Part shown: positions 8,242 to 17,163 of the stretch, piece by piece
How the letters are laid out: every line of letters begins with the position of its first letter
How positions within the stretch are numbered: the first letter of the stretch is position 1
DNA from: Modicisalibacter muralis
Lineage (GTDB): Bacteria > Pseudomonadota > Gammaproteobacteria > Pseudomonadales > Halomonadaceae
NCBI RefSeq assembly: GCF_900102945.1
Contig: NZ_FNGI01000001.1
Span: 496,001 to 560,000 of the forward strand
DNA length: 64,000 nucleotides
Direction of reading: 5' to 3'
The notes under the pieces: model-generated
Databases searched by the model: none
The model's input: the letters and a program-made list of their open reading frames with translations, nothing else
Told to the model about the DNA's origin: nothing
Made by a program: the position numbers and the translations under genes

Positions 8242-9236
8242 GTACGCGGCGCGAGCGAGCGGATAGCAGTGTTCACGGCGGAGGGAGTAGCTGGGTCGCG
8301 TGGCTTTCATGGCTGGGCGTGGCGATCTTCGCCGTCTACGTCGCGTTCATGCTGGCGGCGCCCTGGCTGGTGAATCGGGGAACGCTGTCACTGCTCTATC
8401 TGGTGTTGTATTTCGTGCTGCTGGCGGCGAGTTGGAATTTGATGTCCGGCTTTACCGGCTATATCAACTTCGCCCACGTGGCCTTTATCGGTGTCGGGAT
8501 GTACGCCTCGGCGATCGCCATCGCCGATCTTGGCGCGCCATGGTTCCTGGCCGTCGCGCTGGGTGGCTGCGTCGCTGCCGCATACGCGGCCGTGCTTAGC
8601 GTTCCGCTACTGCGCATCAAGGGACCCTATTTCACCATCACCACGCTGGCGGTCGCCGAGGGGACGCGCGTGATCATGAGTAGCGCCTTCATGGAGCCGC
8701 TGACCCGGGCCGGTTCCGGCATTCCACTGTTTGTGCAGATCGGCTTCGAGACCAAGTACTTCGCCATGCTGGCGTTGGTGGTTGCCGTGGTTGTCGTGAC
8801 CTATGTCCTGGCCAATTCGCGAATCGGTCTGCGCCTGCTGTCGATTCGCGAAGACGAGCGCGCCGCCGAGAACCTGGGTGTCAACACCACACGCCTCAAG
8901 ATCGGCGCCTTCGTACTGAGTGCCTTCTTCGCCGGTCTCGGTGGTGGGCTGCATGCCATGTATCTAAGCTATATCGATCCGTTCAATGCGTTTCATATCA
9001 AGTACACCGTGATACCGATCATCATGACCTTCTTCGGCGGCATCGGCACCGTGCTGGGTCCGGTGCTCGGTGGCACGGTGCTGGAGCTATTCAATGACTA
9101 CATCTGGGCGCATGTGCTGCGACTCAACCTGGCGACGTTCGGCGTCGTGCTGGTGGCGCTGATCCTGTTCATGCCGCAGGGGCTTCTCGAATGGCTCAAG
9201 GATCGCGGTTTCCTGCCCAAGACACGGAGGATATAG
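8238..9236 (+). CDS. Branched-chain amino-acid-type ABC permease LivM
   Basis: A 332-residue inner-membrane permease, start ATG at 8238 overlapping the livH stop. About nine to ten hydrophobic segments; LivM hallmarks are LAASWNLMSGFTGYINFAHVAF and, near the C-terminus, the FFGGIGTVLGPVLGG coupling region. A long in-frame extension upstream of this ATG lies over livH and is not coding. It forms the pore heterodimer with LivH. Confidence 0.9.
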   Translation: MSTRRERADSSVHGGGSSWVAWLSWLGVAIFAVYVAFMLAAPWLVNRGTLSLLYLVLYFVLLAASWNLMSGFTGYINFAHVAFIGVGMYASAIAIADLGAPWFLAVALGGCVAAAYAAVLSVPLLRIKGPYFTITTLAVAEGTRVIMSSAFMEPLTRAGSGIPLFVQIGFETKYFAMLALVVAVVVVTYVLANSRIGLRLLSIREDERAAENLGVNTTRLKIGAFVLSAFFAGLGGGLHAMYLSYIDPFNAFHIKYTVIPIIMTFFGGIGTVLGPVLGGTVLELFNDYIWAHVLRLNLATFGVVLVALILFMPQGLLEWLKDRGFLPKTRRI

Positions 9237-9238
9237 CC

Positions 9239-10000
9239 GTGCCCGAGGCCGACATGATGCAAGCGCCGGTTTTCGAGGCGCGCGCGGTCACCAAGTCGTT
9301 CGCCAGCCTGCGCGCCGTAGATGACTGCTCATTTGCGGTCGAGAAAGGCGCGATCGTGGGGCTGATCGGCCCCAATGGGGCCGGCAAGACGACGCTGTTC
9401 GACATTGCCAGCGGCGCGACCCGGTTGGACTCGGGGCAGATCGTCTTCAGAGGCGAGGACATCAGCGCCCTGAAGCCGCATCAGCGAGCGCTCAAGGGAC
9501 TGGGGCGCACCTTTCAGCTCACTCGCGTGTTTCCCAAGATGACGCTGATGGAAAACATGTTCGTCGCTTCGCCCGGCGATCATCGGCTGCATGAGCGGGC
9601 CCGCGAGTATCTGGAGCTGGTGAATCTCGTCGACCGCCGCCATGAGTACGCGAGCGATCTATCCTATGGCCAGCAGAAACTTCTGGAACTCGCGCGCATC
9701 CTGATGCTCGATCCCGAGTTGATCCTGCTGGACGAGCCGGCCGCCGGCGTCAACCCGACCCTGCTCAAGAGCCTGCTGGCGTTCATCCATGAACTTCGCG
9801 ACACCTGGGGCAAGACGTTTCTGATCATCGAGCACAACATGAACCTGGTCATGGGCCACTGCGACAAGGTCGTGGTCATGAGCGCTGGAAGCGTGATCGC
9901 CGAGGGTTCGGGGGAGGAGATTCAAGCGAACGAGGAGGTGCTCGAAGCCTATTTCGGTAAATCCACCCACCCGCTGGGGCGTGCCGGTCATGGCGCTTGA
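9239..10000 (+). CDS. Liv-type ABC transporter ATPase LivG
   Basis: A 253-residue ATP-binding subunit. The start is the GTG at 9239 with GGAGG eight bases upstream, two bases after the livM stop; an ATG in frame further upstream would overlap livM by 46 bases. Walker A is GPNGAGKTT (44-52), the signature is LSYGQQKLLE (141-150, SYGQ instead of SGGQ, usual in this subfamily), Walker B is LILLDEP (161-167), and the H-loop is IIEHNM. It energises uptake together with LivF. Confidence 0.9.
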   Translation: MPEADMMQAPVFEARAVTKSFASLRAVDDCSFAVEKGAIVGLIGPNGAGKTTLFDIASGATRLDSGQIVFRGEDISALKPHQRALKGLGRTFQLTRVFPKMTLMENMFVASPGDHRLHERAREYLELVNLVDRRHEYASDLSYGQQKLLELARILMLDPELILLDEPAAGVNPTLLKSLLAFIHELRDTWGKTFLIIEHNMNLVMGHCDKVVVMSAGSVIAEGSGEEIQANEEVLEAYFGKSTHPLGRAGHGA

Positions 10001-10754
10001 AGCGGATCGCGTCGCGCCGCGTTCGGGTGACGACGCTCACGGCGACTTCCTCATGGTCGAGGATATCGTCTCGGGCTATGGCCGCCAGGAAATTCTGCAC
10101 GGTATTTCACTGGAGGTGCGTGCCGGCGAGATCGTCGCCATCATCGGCCCGAACGGTTGCGGCAAGTCCACCTTTCTGAAGGCAGTCATGCGTTTCCTGC
10201 CGGCATGGCAGGGCAGTATTCGCTTCCAGGGCGCGGACCTGACGCCGCTGAGCCCGGACAAGACCGTGCGCCGTGGCATTTCCTTCGTCCCGCAAGGGCA
10301 CGCGGTATTCCCGGACATGACGGTCGACGAGCATCTCGACATGGGCGCCTGGATTCTGACCGACGAGCAGAAAAAACGCACGGCGCGGGAGCGTGCCTAC
10401 GAGCTCATTCCGCGTCTCGCCGAGCGCAAACGCCAAGCCGCCAAGACGATGAGTGGCGGCGAGCAGCAGATGCTTTCCATCGCTCGCGCCCTGATGACCG
10501 CGCCGGAGCTGTTGATCCTCGACGAACCGACGCTCGGGTTGTCGCCGAAGCTCGTCGATCTGACTTTCGAGACGATCCTTGAAGTCAATCGCCGGCTCGG
10601 CGTGGCGATTCTCATGGTCGAGCAGAACGCGGCCGTGGCGCTCGAGAACTCACACCGTGGTTACGTTCTCGAGATGGGCAACAACAAATACCAGGGCGAA
10701 AGCGCCGAGCTGCTGCGCGACGAACGTGTCCGGCGCGCCTATTTGGGTGGTTGA
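9990..10754 (+). CDS. Liv-type ABC transporter ATPase LivF
   Basis: A 254-residue ATP-binding subunit with Walker A GPNGCGKST (53-61), signature MSGGEQQMLSIARAL, Walker B LLILDEPTLGLSP and H-loop MVEQN. The ATG at 9990 overlaps the livG end by 11 bases; a GTG at 9981 is an alternative that adds three residues. Compared with standard LivF it has an extra N-terminal tail of about 20 residues before the ABC core. It is the last gene of the importer operon and is followed by a strong hairpin. Confidence 0.88.
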   Translation: MALEADRVAPRSGDDAHGDFLMVEDIVSGYGRQEILHGISLEVRAGEIVAIIGPNGCGKSTFLKAVMRFLPAWQGSIRFQGADLTPLSPDKTVRRGISFVPQGHAVFPDMTVDEHLDMGAWILTDEQKKRTARERAYELIPRLAERKRQAAKTMSGGEQQMLSIARALMTAPELLILDEPTLGLSPKLVDLTFETILEVNRRLGVAILMVEQNAAVALENSHRGYVLEMGNNKYQGESAELLRDERVRRAYLGG

Positions 10755-10785
10755 GCGGTAAAAGAGAGTAAGGGTGGGGCCTAAA

Positions 10786-10820
10786 CGGCGAGGCGCGTCC
10801 ACCGTGGACGCGCCTCGCCG
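10786..10820. terminator. Bidirectional terminator between livF and the MFS unit
   Basis: CGGCGAGGCGCGTCC (10786-10800) and its exact complement (10806-10820) form a 15-bp stem, extendable by one A-T pair, with a 3-base loop. TTATTA follows on the plus strand and TTTAG on the minus strand, so it can end both converging units. Confidence 0.8.
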
Positions 10821-10847
10821 TTATTACATCGCATGCATGATAAAAGC

Positions 10848-10991
10848 CTAAGGAAACAGCAGCAGCGCCTTTTGCAGCGTGGATAACAGGCCCCATGCCA
10901 GCGGGATCATGACCAGCGCCCAAGCCGCCGCGATCAGTATCGGTGACGATGTGCCGTGTTCGACTGCATTCTCATCTCTTTGATCGTGCAT
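10848..10991 (-). CDS. Small one-helix membrane protein paired with an MFS carrier
   Basis: A 47-codon reading frame that starts three bases after the MFS stop codon. It has a charged N-terminus (MHDQRDENAVEHG), one hydrophobic helix at about 18-39 (ILIAAAWALVMIPLAWGLL) and a short amphipathic tail ending LLLFP. Small proteins of this form are found right behind oxalate/formate-type MFS carriers and are annotated as MFS small subunits. Tight spacing and the single helix support a role as accessory partner in the inner membrane. Function is inferred from context only. Confidence 0.7.
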   Translation of the reverse strand: MHDQRDENAVEHGTSSPILIAAAWALVMIPLAWGLLSTLQKALLLFP

Positions 10992-10994
10992 GAC

Positions 10995-12386
10995 TCAGCC
11001 CTCCATTGGTTTGGCGGTTTCGGTATTGCCCCGGTCGCGATCGGAGGCATCCTCGTAATGGTGTTTGGCATCTACCGCCTTGACGCACAGGTTGCAGATC
11101 AAGCCGATCAGCAGCAGTCCCACCATGATGTACATGGTGACGGTATAGGCCTGCGCCGGATCTACCCCGGCATCGATCTGCGCCGCGCGGATGTAATTGA
11201 CCAGCACCGGGCCCATGATGCCGGCGGCCGACCAGGCGGTCAGCAGGCGGCCATGGATGGCGCCCACGTGCATGGTGCCGAAAATGTCCTTGAGATACGC
11301 CGGTATGGTCGAAAATCCCCCGCCATACATGCTGATGATCACGCAGTAGCACAGCACGTACAGGAACACGCTGCCGATCGCCGCCGTGCCCGGTACCAGT
11401 GCGTACAGCGCCATGCCGAGAACGAAGAAAATGATGTAGGTGTTCTTGCGCCCGATGTAATCGGACACCGATGCCCAGGCGAAGCGTCCGCCCATGTTGA
11501 ACAGGCTGAGCAGGCCGACGAAACCGGCGGCGGCTGCCGCCTCGATCGCACCCGGCATCATTTCCTGCGACATCGCCGAGGCCTGGCCGAGCACGCCGAT
11601 GCCGGCGGTAACGTTCAGGAACAGCACGAACCAGAGTAGATAGAACTGCGGCGTCTTCATCGCCTGGTTTACATCCACGTGGTTGCGGGTAACCAGCTTC
11701 TGCGGCTGTTTTTCCTCGACGAAACCGGCGGGCTTCCAGCCCTTGCGCGGTATGCGCACGATGGTTGCCCCGATACACATGAAGATGAAATAAATGATGC
11801 CCATGGTGACGAACGTGGCCGCCACGCCGACGGATTCCGGCGAGGAGTAATATTTCATCAGGCCAACGGCAAGGGGGGCGCCGATCATGGCGCCGCCACC
11901 GAAGCCCATGATGGCCATGCCGGTCGCCATGCCTGGGCGGTCGGGGAACCACGTGATCAGCGTCTTGACCGGCGAGATATAGCCAATGCCGAGGCCGATG
12001 CCGCCAAGCACCCCGTAGCCGAGATAGATTAGCCAGACGAGGTGCGTCCAGACGCCTATCGCCGATAGCAGAAAGCCGCTACCGAAACAGCAGGCCGCCG
12101 TGAACATGGCCTTGCGCGGCCCGACTCGTTCTAGCCAGCTTCCACAGAATGCCGCGGATAGACCGAGAAAAACCATCGATAGGCTGAATATCCAGCCCAG
12201 GGTGGTAAGTTCCCAATCGGCAGGTAGCGACTCTGTTACGCCGAGAACCCGCGTCAATGGCAAATTGAATACGCTGAAGGCGTAGGCTTGACCGATGCAT
12301 AGGTGTACGCATAGCGCCGCCGGCGGTACCAGCCAGCGGCTGTGACCAGGTTTGGCGATAATATTGTTCTTATCTAGAAACGACAT
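10995..12386 (-). CDS. OFA-family MFS transporter (oxalate/formate antiporter-like)
   Basis: A 463-residue inner-membrane carrier with about 12 hydrophobic segments. OFA-type features are SRWLVPPAALCVHLCIGQAYAFSVF near the N-terminus, GIGYISPVKTLITWFPDRPGMATG after helix 4, and NMGGRFAWASVSDYIGRK (loop 8-9). The start is the ATG at 12386 with GGGAGAG five bases upstream; the longer in-frame extension lacks support. The substrate is not clear: family members carry oxalate/formate, lactate or other monocarboxylates. It is followed by a 47-residue membrane protein in the same unit. Confidence 0.85.
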   Translation of the reverse strand: MSFLDKNNIIAKPGHSRWLVPPAALCVHLCIGQAYAFSVFNLPLTRVLGVTESLPADWELTTLGWIFSLSMVFLGLSAAFCGSWLERVGPRKAMFTAACCFGSGFLLSAIGVWTHLVWLIYLGYGVLGGIGLGIGYISPVKTLITWFPDRPGMATGMAIMGFGGGAMIGAPLAVGLMKYYSSPESVGVAATFVTMGIIYFIFMCIGATIVRIPRKGWKPAGFVEEKQPQKLVTRNHVDVNQAMKTPQFYLLWFVLFLNVTAGIGVLGQASAMSQEMMPGAIEAAAAAGFVGLLSLFNMGGRFAWASVSDYIGRKNTYIIFFVLGMALYALVPGTAAIGSVFLYVLCYCVIISMYGGGFSTIPAYLKDIFGTMHVGAIHGRLLTAWSAAGIMGPVLVNYIRAAQIDAGVDPAQAYTVTMYIMVGLLLIGLICNLCVKAVDAKHHYEDASDRDRGNTETAKPMEG

Positions 12387-12734
12387 GGGCTCTCTCCCGA
12401 GGCAGGCACAGGGGTGGGATTTGGCGGCTGCTCGGCTCGGAAAAATAGGTACGAGGCAATGTGCTGTCGGTGTGCCACGCGTGAATGAGCGTAGAGCGTA
12501 CCCGTGTATTGTGCTTAGTAGGCCACGGTCCAAGCGGCAAGCGTTTTTCGCGTCAGTCATGCTAATGTCTAGTCGAGTCAAGCAATATCATGGCTCCATT
12601 CCTCTTGCGTCTCTCGTTCGGGTTCCAGGAGCCTTGAGTAAGGCTAATGCTTGACCGGCGGGGAATCTTGCGTAGAATACGCAGCGCTTGACGAGGCCCC
12701 GAGGGGGCCCATCGAGGTCGTGGCAATAGTCCGA
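12387..12734. other. Intergenic region between the MFS gene and the tRNA cluster
   Basis: This 348-base stretch must hold the promoter of the minus-strand MFS gene and does hold the tRNA promoter at 12651-12678. I see no convincing gene in it; the short frames present lack ribosome-binding sites and family motifs. No clear promoter for the MFS gene could be picked out. Confidence 0.6.
12651..12678 (+). promoter_or_regulatory. Sigma70-type promoter of the tRNA cluster
   Basis: TTGACC (12651-12656) and TAGAAT (12673-12678) are separated by 16 bases, matching five of six -35 and five of six -10 consensus positions. The -10 ends about 56 bases before tRNA-Pro, and a GC-rich stretch follows it. 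It probably drives all four tRNA genes. Confidence 0.65.
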
Positions 12735-12811
12735 CGGGGTATAGCGCAGTCTGGTAGCGCGCCTGCTTTGGGAGCAGGATGTCGGGGGTTCGAATCCCTC
12801 TACCCCGACCA
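12735..12811 (+). tRNA. tRNA-Pro (anticodon TGG)
   Basis: A 77-base cloverleaf. Acceptor CGGGGTA pairs with TACCCCG; the anticodon stem CCTGC/GCAGG encloses TTTGGGA with anticodon TGG; the T-loop is TTCGAAT; the CCA end is encoded. It is the first of four tRNA genes. Confidence 0.97.
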
Positions 12812-12935
12812 ACTCGTTGATTGTGTTGAGTAAAATCGATCGACGGGGTTGTCAGTTGGCGCCTTGAGGCCGTAATATCTCTTCTGCTCGAAGAGGTTTC
12901 CTTCATCGGGGGAGTGTCTCTTTCGTTGGGAATAC

Positions 12936-13012
12936 GCGCTCATAGCTCAACCGGATAGAGCAACGGCCTTCTAAGCCGTAGGTTGCAGGTTCGAGTCCTG
13001 CTGGGCGCGCCA
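12936..13012 (+). tRNA. tRNA-Arg (anticodon TCT)
   Basis: A 77-base cloverleaf. Acceptor GCGCTCA pairs with TGGGCGC (one G-T); anticodon stem ACGGC/GCCGT with loop CTTCTAA gives anticodon TCT; T-arm GCAGG-TTCGAGT-CCTGC; encoded CCA. Confidence 0.97.
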
Positions 13013-13085
13013 GTTCCGACAGGGCGAGCCTGGCAACAGTGACAGGCCCGTGCGCCTGGAGCGTGGTGATCGATAGCTTCGATAT

Positions 13086-13161
13086 GGTGGGTGTAGCTCA
13101 GTGGTAGAGCTCCGGATTGTGGCTCCGGTGGTCGTGGGTTCGATCCCCATCATCCACCCCA
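13086..13161 (+). tRNA. tRNA-His (anticodon GTG), copy 1
   Basis: A 76-base tRNA-His including the extra G at -1, which faces C73. Acceptor GTGGGTG pairs with CATCCAC; anticodon loop TTGTGGC gives GTG; encoded CCA. Nearly identical to the copy 33 bases downstream. Confidence 0.97.
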
Positions 13162-13194
13162 TATCGCGATGATCGATCAAGCTGCTGTTGAAGT

Positions 13195-13270
13195 GGTGGG
13201 TGTAGCTCAGTGGTAGAGCCCCGGATTGTGGCTCCGGTGGTCGTGGGTTCGATCCCCATCATCCACCCCA
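13195..13270 (+). tRNA. tRNA-His (anticodon GTG), copy 2
   Basis: Second tRNA-His of 76 bases, identical to the first except at the base after the D-stem (C instead of T, in AGAGCC versus AGAGCT). Tandem duplication of tRNA-His is the simplest reading. A T-rich stretch but no hairpin follows. Confidence 0.97.
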
Positions 13271-13539
13271 TTTCTGTTTTCGCCGTATCGCCATCTGCCT
13301 ATCTGCGTTTCACACCTCTTTCCTTTTCTTCACGTTTGCAAAGCTATTGTTGCCACTTGGTCGCCTGCTTGACGGACATTGTACGTCGGGTATGGCATTT
13401 TTCAGCGCTGCCCCTTGTAAGCAATGTCACCTGCCCCCACTCATTGCGGCATGATGCGCTTGCCAGCGCGAGCCGGGGTTCTTAAAATCCCTCCTTTTGA
13501 ACGCACTCTCAAACGCCCCCAGTCGGTAGAGGACCATTC

Positions 13540-14895
13540 ATGCAAGCTTCCGTCGAAACGACTTCACAGATCGCACGCCGCGTCACGGTGCAGGTGCCGG
13601 CCGCCGAGGTCGATCAGGCCGTTGCCGCTCGTCTTCAGGATACCGCCAAGAACGTTCGCCTGAACGGCTTTCGTCAGGGCAGGGTGCCGATGGCTGTGGT
13701 GAAGCAGCGCTATGGTCGTGACGTGCGTAACGAGGTGGTGGGCGAACTGATGCGTCAGCATTACGTTACAGCGATCACCGAGCAAAGCCTCAACCCGGCC
13801 GGTTATCCGTCCATTGAGCCGACCGTCAACGAGTCGGGCAAGGATCTTGAGTTCGTTGCCACGCTCGAGGTTTATCCGGAGATCGAGCTGGCTTCCATCG
13901 AAGGTAGTGAAATCGAGCGCCCCGTGGCGACAGTCAACGACGCCGATATCGAACAGATGATCGAGACCCTGCGCAAGCAGAACGCGGCCTGGGAAGCGGT
14001 GGACCGTGCGGCCGCCGAGGGCGACCAGGTCAAGGTCGATTTCAAGGGCTTCCTCGGTGACGAGCCATTCGAAGGCGGCGAGGCCGAGGGGCACGAGCTG
14101 GTGCTGGGTTCCAATAGCTTCATTCCCGGCTTCGAGGAACAGCTTGCCGGCGTGAAGGCGAATGACGAAACCGAGATCAAGGTCACCTTCCCCGAAGACT
14201 ACCAGGCCGAGCATCTCGCCGGTCAGGAGGCCACCTTCCAGGTCAAGGTCCATCAGGTCAGCGCCCAGAAACTGCCAGAAGTCGATGCCGAATTCATCAA
14301 GCAGTTCGGTGTCGAGGATGGCGACATCGAGAAGTTCCATGGTGAAGTGCGCAAGAACATGGAACGCGAAGTTCAGCAAGCCGTCGACAACCGCGTCAAG
14401 CAGCAGGCGCTCGAAGCTCTGAAGACCGCCAATGATATTCCGGTGCCGACTTCGCTGATCGAGCAGGAAACCGATGGGCTCAAGCGCCAGGCGGCACAGC
14501 AGTTCGGCCTCGGTGACGATTTCGACGTCTCCCAGCTACCCAATGAGCTGTTTGCCGAGCAGGCCAAGAGTCGCGTGCAGGTCGGTCTGTTGCTGGCCGA
14601 GGTGATCAAGGTTCATGAGATCGATGCCAGCGACGATGAGATCAAGGCCAAGGTCGAGGAGCTCGCGCAGCAGTATCAGCAGCCTGAGGAGGTCATCGAG
14701 TATTACCTCAAGGACGAGAAGATGAAGAACCAGGTCAAGTCTGCCATTCTCGAAGAGAAGGCGGTTGACAAGCTGCTCGAGCAGGCACAGGTTAAGGATG
14801 TAGAGATGTCCTACGAGCAGGCGCTGCAAGCCGCGCAACAGCAGCAGGACGGTGAAGAAGACAGCGACGACGAGACCGCTTCCGACAAGACCTGA
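13540..14895 (+). CDS. tig: Trigger factor (ribosome-associated chaperone and prolyl isomerase)
   Basis: A 451-residue chaperone that binds nascent chains at the ribosome exit. The ribosome-docking loop is GFRQGRVPMAVVKQRYG (about 44-60). The FKBP-type isomerase domain spans about 150-245 (GDQVKVDFKGFLGDEPFEGGEAEGH, split in reading; FIPGFEEQLAG). The rest is the helical C-terminal cradle, ending in an acidic, glutamine-rich tail. Length is slightly above the usual 430-440 because of this tail. It heads the common tig-clpP-clpX-lon order. Confidence 0.97.
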   Translation: MQASVETTSQIARRVTVQVPAAEVDQAVAARLQDTAKNVRLNGFRQGRVPMAVVKQRYGRDVRNEVVGELMRQHYVTAITEQSLNPAGYPSIEPTVNESGKDLEFVATLEVYPEIELASIEGSEIERPVATVNDADIEQMIETLRKQNAAWEAVDRAAAEGDQVKVDFKGFLGDEPFEGGEAEGHELVLGSNSFIPGFEEQLAGVKANDETEIKVTFPEDYQAEHLAGQEATFQVKVHQVSAQKLPEVDAEFIKQFGVEDGDIEKFHGEVRKNMEREVQQAVDNRVKQQALEALKTANDIPVPTSLIEQETDGLKRQAAQQFGLGDDFDVSQLPNELFAEQAKSRVQVGLLLAEVIKVHEIDASDDEIKAKVEELAQQYQQPEEVIEYYLKDEKMKNQVKSAILEEKAVDKLLEQAQVKDVEMSYEQALQAAQQQQDGEEDSDDETASDKT

Positions 14896-14915
14896 TCGTC
14901 GCTGTCGTTTAACAT

Positions 14916-14935
14916 GACCCGGCTACGGCCGGGTC
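14916..14935 (+). terminator. Hairpin between tig and clpP
   Basis: GACCCGGC (14916-14923) pairs with GCCGGGTC (14928-14935) around the loop TACG. There is no T-run, so it may be a partial terminator or mRNA processing/stability element rather than a strong stop. Confidence 0.5.
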
Positions 14936-15007
14936 TCTGGTCACTGCCCCTTCGTGGGACTGTGCGGGCACGAGTTACCAAGTCACCGGATTAAAGGTAG
15001 GCATACA

Positions 15008-15628
15008 ATGGGCAACGAGTTCGATATTCAAAACGCCGGCGGCCTGGTGCCGATGGTGGTCGAGCAGAATGCGCGCGGCGAGCGGGCCTATGATATTTAC
15101 TCGCGCCTGCTCAAAGAGCGTGTGATCTTCCTGGTGGGGCCGGTGGAAGACTACATGGCCAATCTGGTGGTGGCACAGTTACTGTTCCTTGAATCCGAGA
15201 ACCCCGACAAGGACGTTCACCTGTACATCAATTCACCGGGCGGCTCGGTGACCGCGGGCATGTCGATCTACGACACCATGCAGTTCATCAAGCCGGACGT
15301 TTCCACCGTGTGCATCGGTCAGGCGGCCAGCATGGGCGCGTTCCTGCTGGCCGGCGGCGCCAAGGGCAAGCGCTTCTGCCTGCCCAACTCGCGGATGATG
15401 ATTCATCAGCCGCTGGGCGGCTACCAAGGTCAGGCATCGGATATCGAGATCCATACCAAGGAAATTCTCAATATCCGCCATAAGCTGAACAGGATTCTGG
15501 CCGAACATACCGGGCAGGATATCGAGACCATCGCCAAGGACACCGACCGTGATAACTTCATGGAAGGCGGCCAGGCCGCGGAGTACGGCTTGATCGATGC
15601 CGTGCTGGATAAGCGTCCGGTATCCTGA
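15008..15628 (+). CDS. clpP: ATP-dependent Clp protease proteolytic subunit
   Basis: A 206-residue serine peptidase that forms the double heptameric chamber fed by ClpX. Catalytic residues are Ser108 in GQAASMGA, His133 in MIHQPLGG and Asp182 in DTDRDNFM. The start ATG at 15008 ([11 protein letters not shown]) gives the standard N-terminus; the in-frame upstream ATG at 14954 adds an unrelated 18 residues. Expected to be expressed with clpX, 68 bases downstream. Confidence 0.97.
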   Translation: MGNEFDIQNAGGLVPMVVEQNARGERAYDIYSRLLKERVIFLVGPVEDYMANLVVAQLLFLESENPDKDVHLYINSPGGSVTAGMSIYDTMQFIKPDVSTVCIGQAASMGAFLLAGGAKGKRFCLPNSRMMIHQPLGGYQGQASDIEIHTKEILNIRHKLNRILAEHTGQDIETIAKDTDRDNFMEGGQAAEYGLIDAVLDKRPVS

Positions 15629-15696
15629 TAGCGTAATTCATAACCCATGCATATCCTGGCGGTCGTTACCGGCCGCCGCCGTAAAGAGGTACGCGA

Positions 15697-16974
15697 ATGG
15701 CCGACGGCAAAGGCAAAGACGAGGGCAAGCTACTGTACTGTTCGTTCTGCGGTAAGAACCAGAACGAAGTACGCAAGCTGATCGCGGGTCCTTCCGTCTA
15801 TATCTGCGATGAATGTGTCGACCTGTGTAACGACATCATTCGCGAGGAAGTCCTCGAGGCCGACGCCGAGGGCGATGAGGATCGCTTGCCGGTTCCGCGT
15901 GAGATTCGTCATACCCTCGACGACTACGTGATCGGGCAGGACCGCGCCAAGATGGTCCTGTCGGTAGCGGTCTACAATCACTACAAGCGACTTCGTGCCG
16001 GCGTAAAGGCCGACGATGTCGAGCTGGGCAAGTCGAACATTCTGTTGATCGGTCCGACCGGTAGCGGCAAGACGCTGCTCGCCGAGACACTGGCGCGCCT
16101 GCTGAATGTGCCGTTCACGATCGCCGACGCCACCACCCTGACCGAAGCCGGGTATGTGGGCGAGGACGTCGAGAACATCATCCAGAAGCTGTTGCAGAAG
16201 TGCGATTACGATGTGGAAAAGGCCCAGAAGGGCATTGTCTATATCGACGAGATCGACAAGATCTCGCGCAAGTCCGACAATCCTTCGATCACCCGTGACG
16301 TCTCGGGCGAGGGCGTGCAGCAGGCGCTGCTCAAGCTGATCGAGGGCACCACGGCGTCGGTCCCGCCCCAGGGCGGTCGCAAGCATCCGCAGCAGGAGTT
16401 CTTGCAAGTCGATACCGGCAACATCCTGTTCATCGTCGGTGGGGCCTTCGCCGGCCTGGACAAGGTGATCCGCGATCGCGCCGAGAAGGGTGGAATCGGC
16501 TTCAATGCCACCGTCAAGAGCAAGGACTCGGAGAAGGGCGTGGGCGACATCCTGGCCGACGTCGAGCCGGAAGATCTGGTCAAGTTCGGCCTTATTCCCG
16601 AGTTCGTCGGTCGTCTGCCGGTGATCGCCACGCTCACCGAGCTCAGCGAGGATGCGCTGGTCCAGATACTCACCGAGCCCAAGAACTCGCTGGTCAAGCA
16701 GTACGCCAAGCTGTTCGAGATGGAAAGCGTCGAACTCGATTTTCGCGAGGATGCGCTGCGTGCGGTGGCGCGCAAGGCCATGGCCCGCAAGACCGGGGCG
16801 CGCGGGCTGCGCTCGATACTCGAATCGGTGCTGCTCGACACCATGTACGAGATTCCCTCGCTCGATGGCGTCAGCAAGGTGGTGATCGACGAATCGGTGA
16901 TTTCCGGCGAAAGCGAGCCGTTGCTCATTTACTCCAAACAGCAGGAAAGCAAGGTAGCGAACAAGGGCGGGTAA
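15697..16974 (+). CDS. clpX: Clp protease ATP-binding unfoldase ClpX
   Basis: A 425-residue AAA+ unfoldase. The N-terminal C4 zinc-binding domain is seen as [11 protein letters not shown]...[10 protein letters not shown]; Walker A is GPTGSGKT, Walker [11 protein letters not shown], and the sensor/arginine-finger part lies in [15 protein letters not shown]. It recognises tagged substrates and passes them to ClpP. AGAGGTACGCG stands before the ATG. A clear hairpin with a T-run follows the gene. Confidence 0.97.
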   Translation: MADGKGKDEGKLLYCSFCGKNQNEVRKLIAGPSVYICDECVDLCNDIIREEVLEADAEGDEDRLPVPREIRHTLDDYVIGQDRAKMVLSVAVYNHYKRLRAGVKADDVELGKSNILLIGPTGSGKTLLAETLARLLNVPFTIADATTLTEAGYVGEDVENIIQKLLQKCDYDVEKAQKGIVYIDEIDKISRKSDNPSITRDVSGEGVQQALLKLIEGTTASVPPQGGRKHPQQEFLQVDTGNILFIVGGAFAGLDKVIRDRAEKGGIGFNATVKSKDSEKGVGDILADVEPEDLVKFGLIPEFVGRLPVIATLTELSEDALVQILTEPKNSLVKQYAKLFEMESVELDFREDALRAVARKAMARKTGARGLRSILESVLLDTMYEIPSLDGVSKVVIDESVISGESEPLLIYSKQQESKVANKGG

Positions 16975-16991
16975 TCCTTTCCCGGTTCAGC

Positions 16992-17013
16992 GGGGGCCGC
17001 AAGGCCCCCTTTT
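16992..17013 (+). terminator. Rho-independent terminator after clpX
   Basis: GGGGGCC (16992-16998), loop GCAA, GGCCCCC (17003-17009), then TTTT. It separates clpX from lon. Confidence 0.85.
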
Positions 17014-17086
17014 CATATCTGCATCGCTGGCTTGCAAGTCGATTTGCGAGGAGCGTTGCAAAGAGCCGGGCCAACCGGTCACGGCG

Positions 17087-17115
17087 GTTGCAATGCGCCA
17101 TTTTTGCCCCCATCA
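17087..17115 (+). promoter_or_regulatory. Heat-shock (sigma32) promoter candidate for lon
   Basis: GTTGCAA (17087-17093) and CCCCATCA (17108-17115) are separated by 14 bases. The consensus is CTTGAAA-N11-16-CCCCATNT, so this matches five of seven and essentially all -10 positions. It ends about 48 bases before the lon ATG. Lon is a known heat-shock gene in related bacteria. Confidence 0.5.
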
Positions 17116-17163
17116 CTCGCTCCATTCACCGAGCAATCATTCGATTTTGAGGAACTGTCTGCG

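Noticed and set aside
12387-12650. Possible small gene between the MFS carrier and the tRNA cluster
   Set aside because: Open frames there have no ribosome-binding site, no hydrophobic or family pattern, and overlap the promoter region.
12735-13270. tRNA cluster as an integration site of a mobile element
   Set aside because: No integrase gene and no repeated tRNA 3' end other than the second tRNA-His copy itself.
13564-14379. 271-codon open frame antisense to tig
   Set aside because: Shadow of trigger factor; no start signals or recognisable domains.
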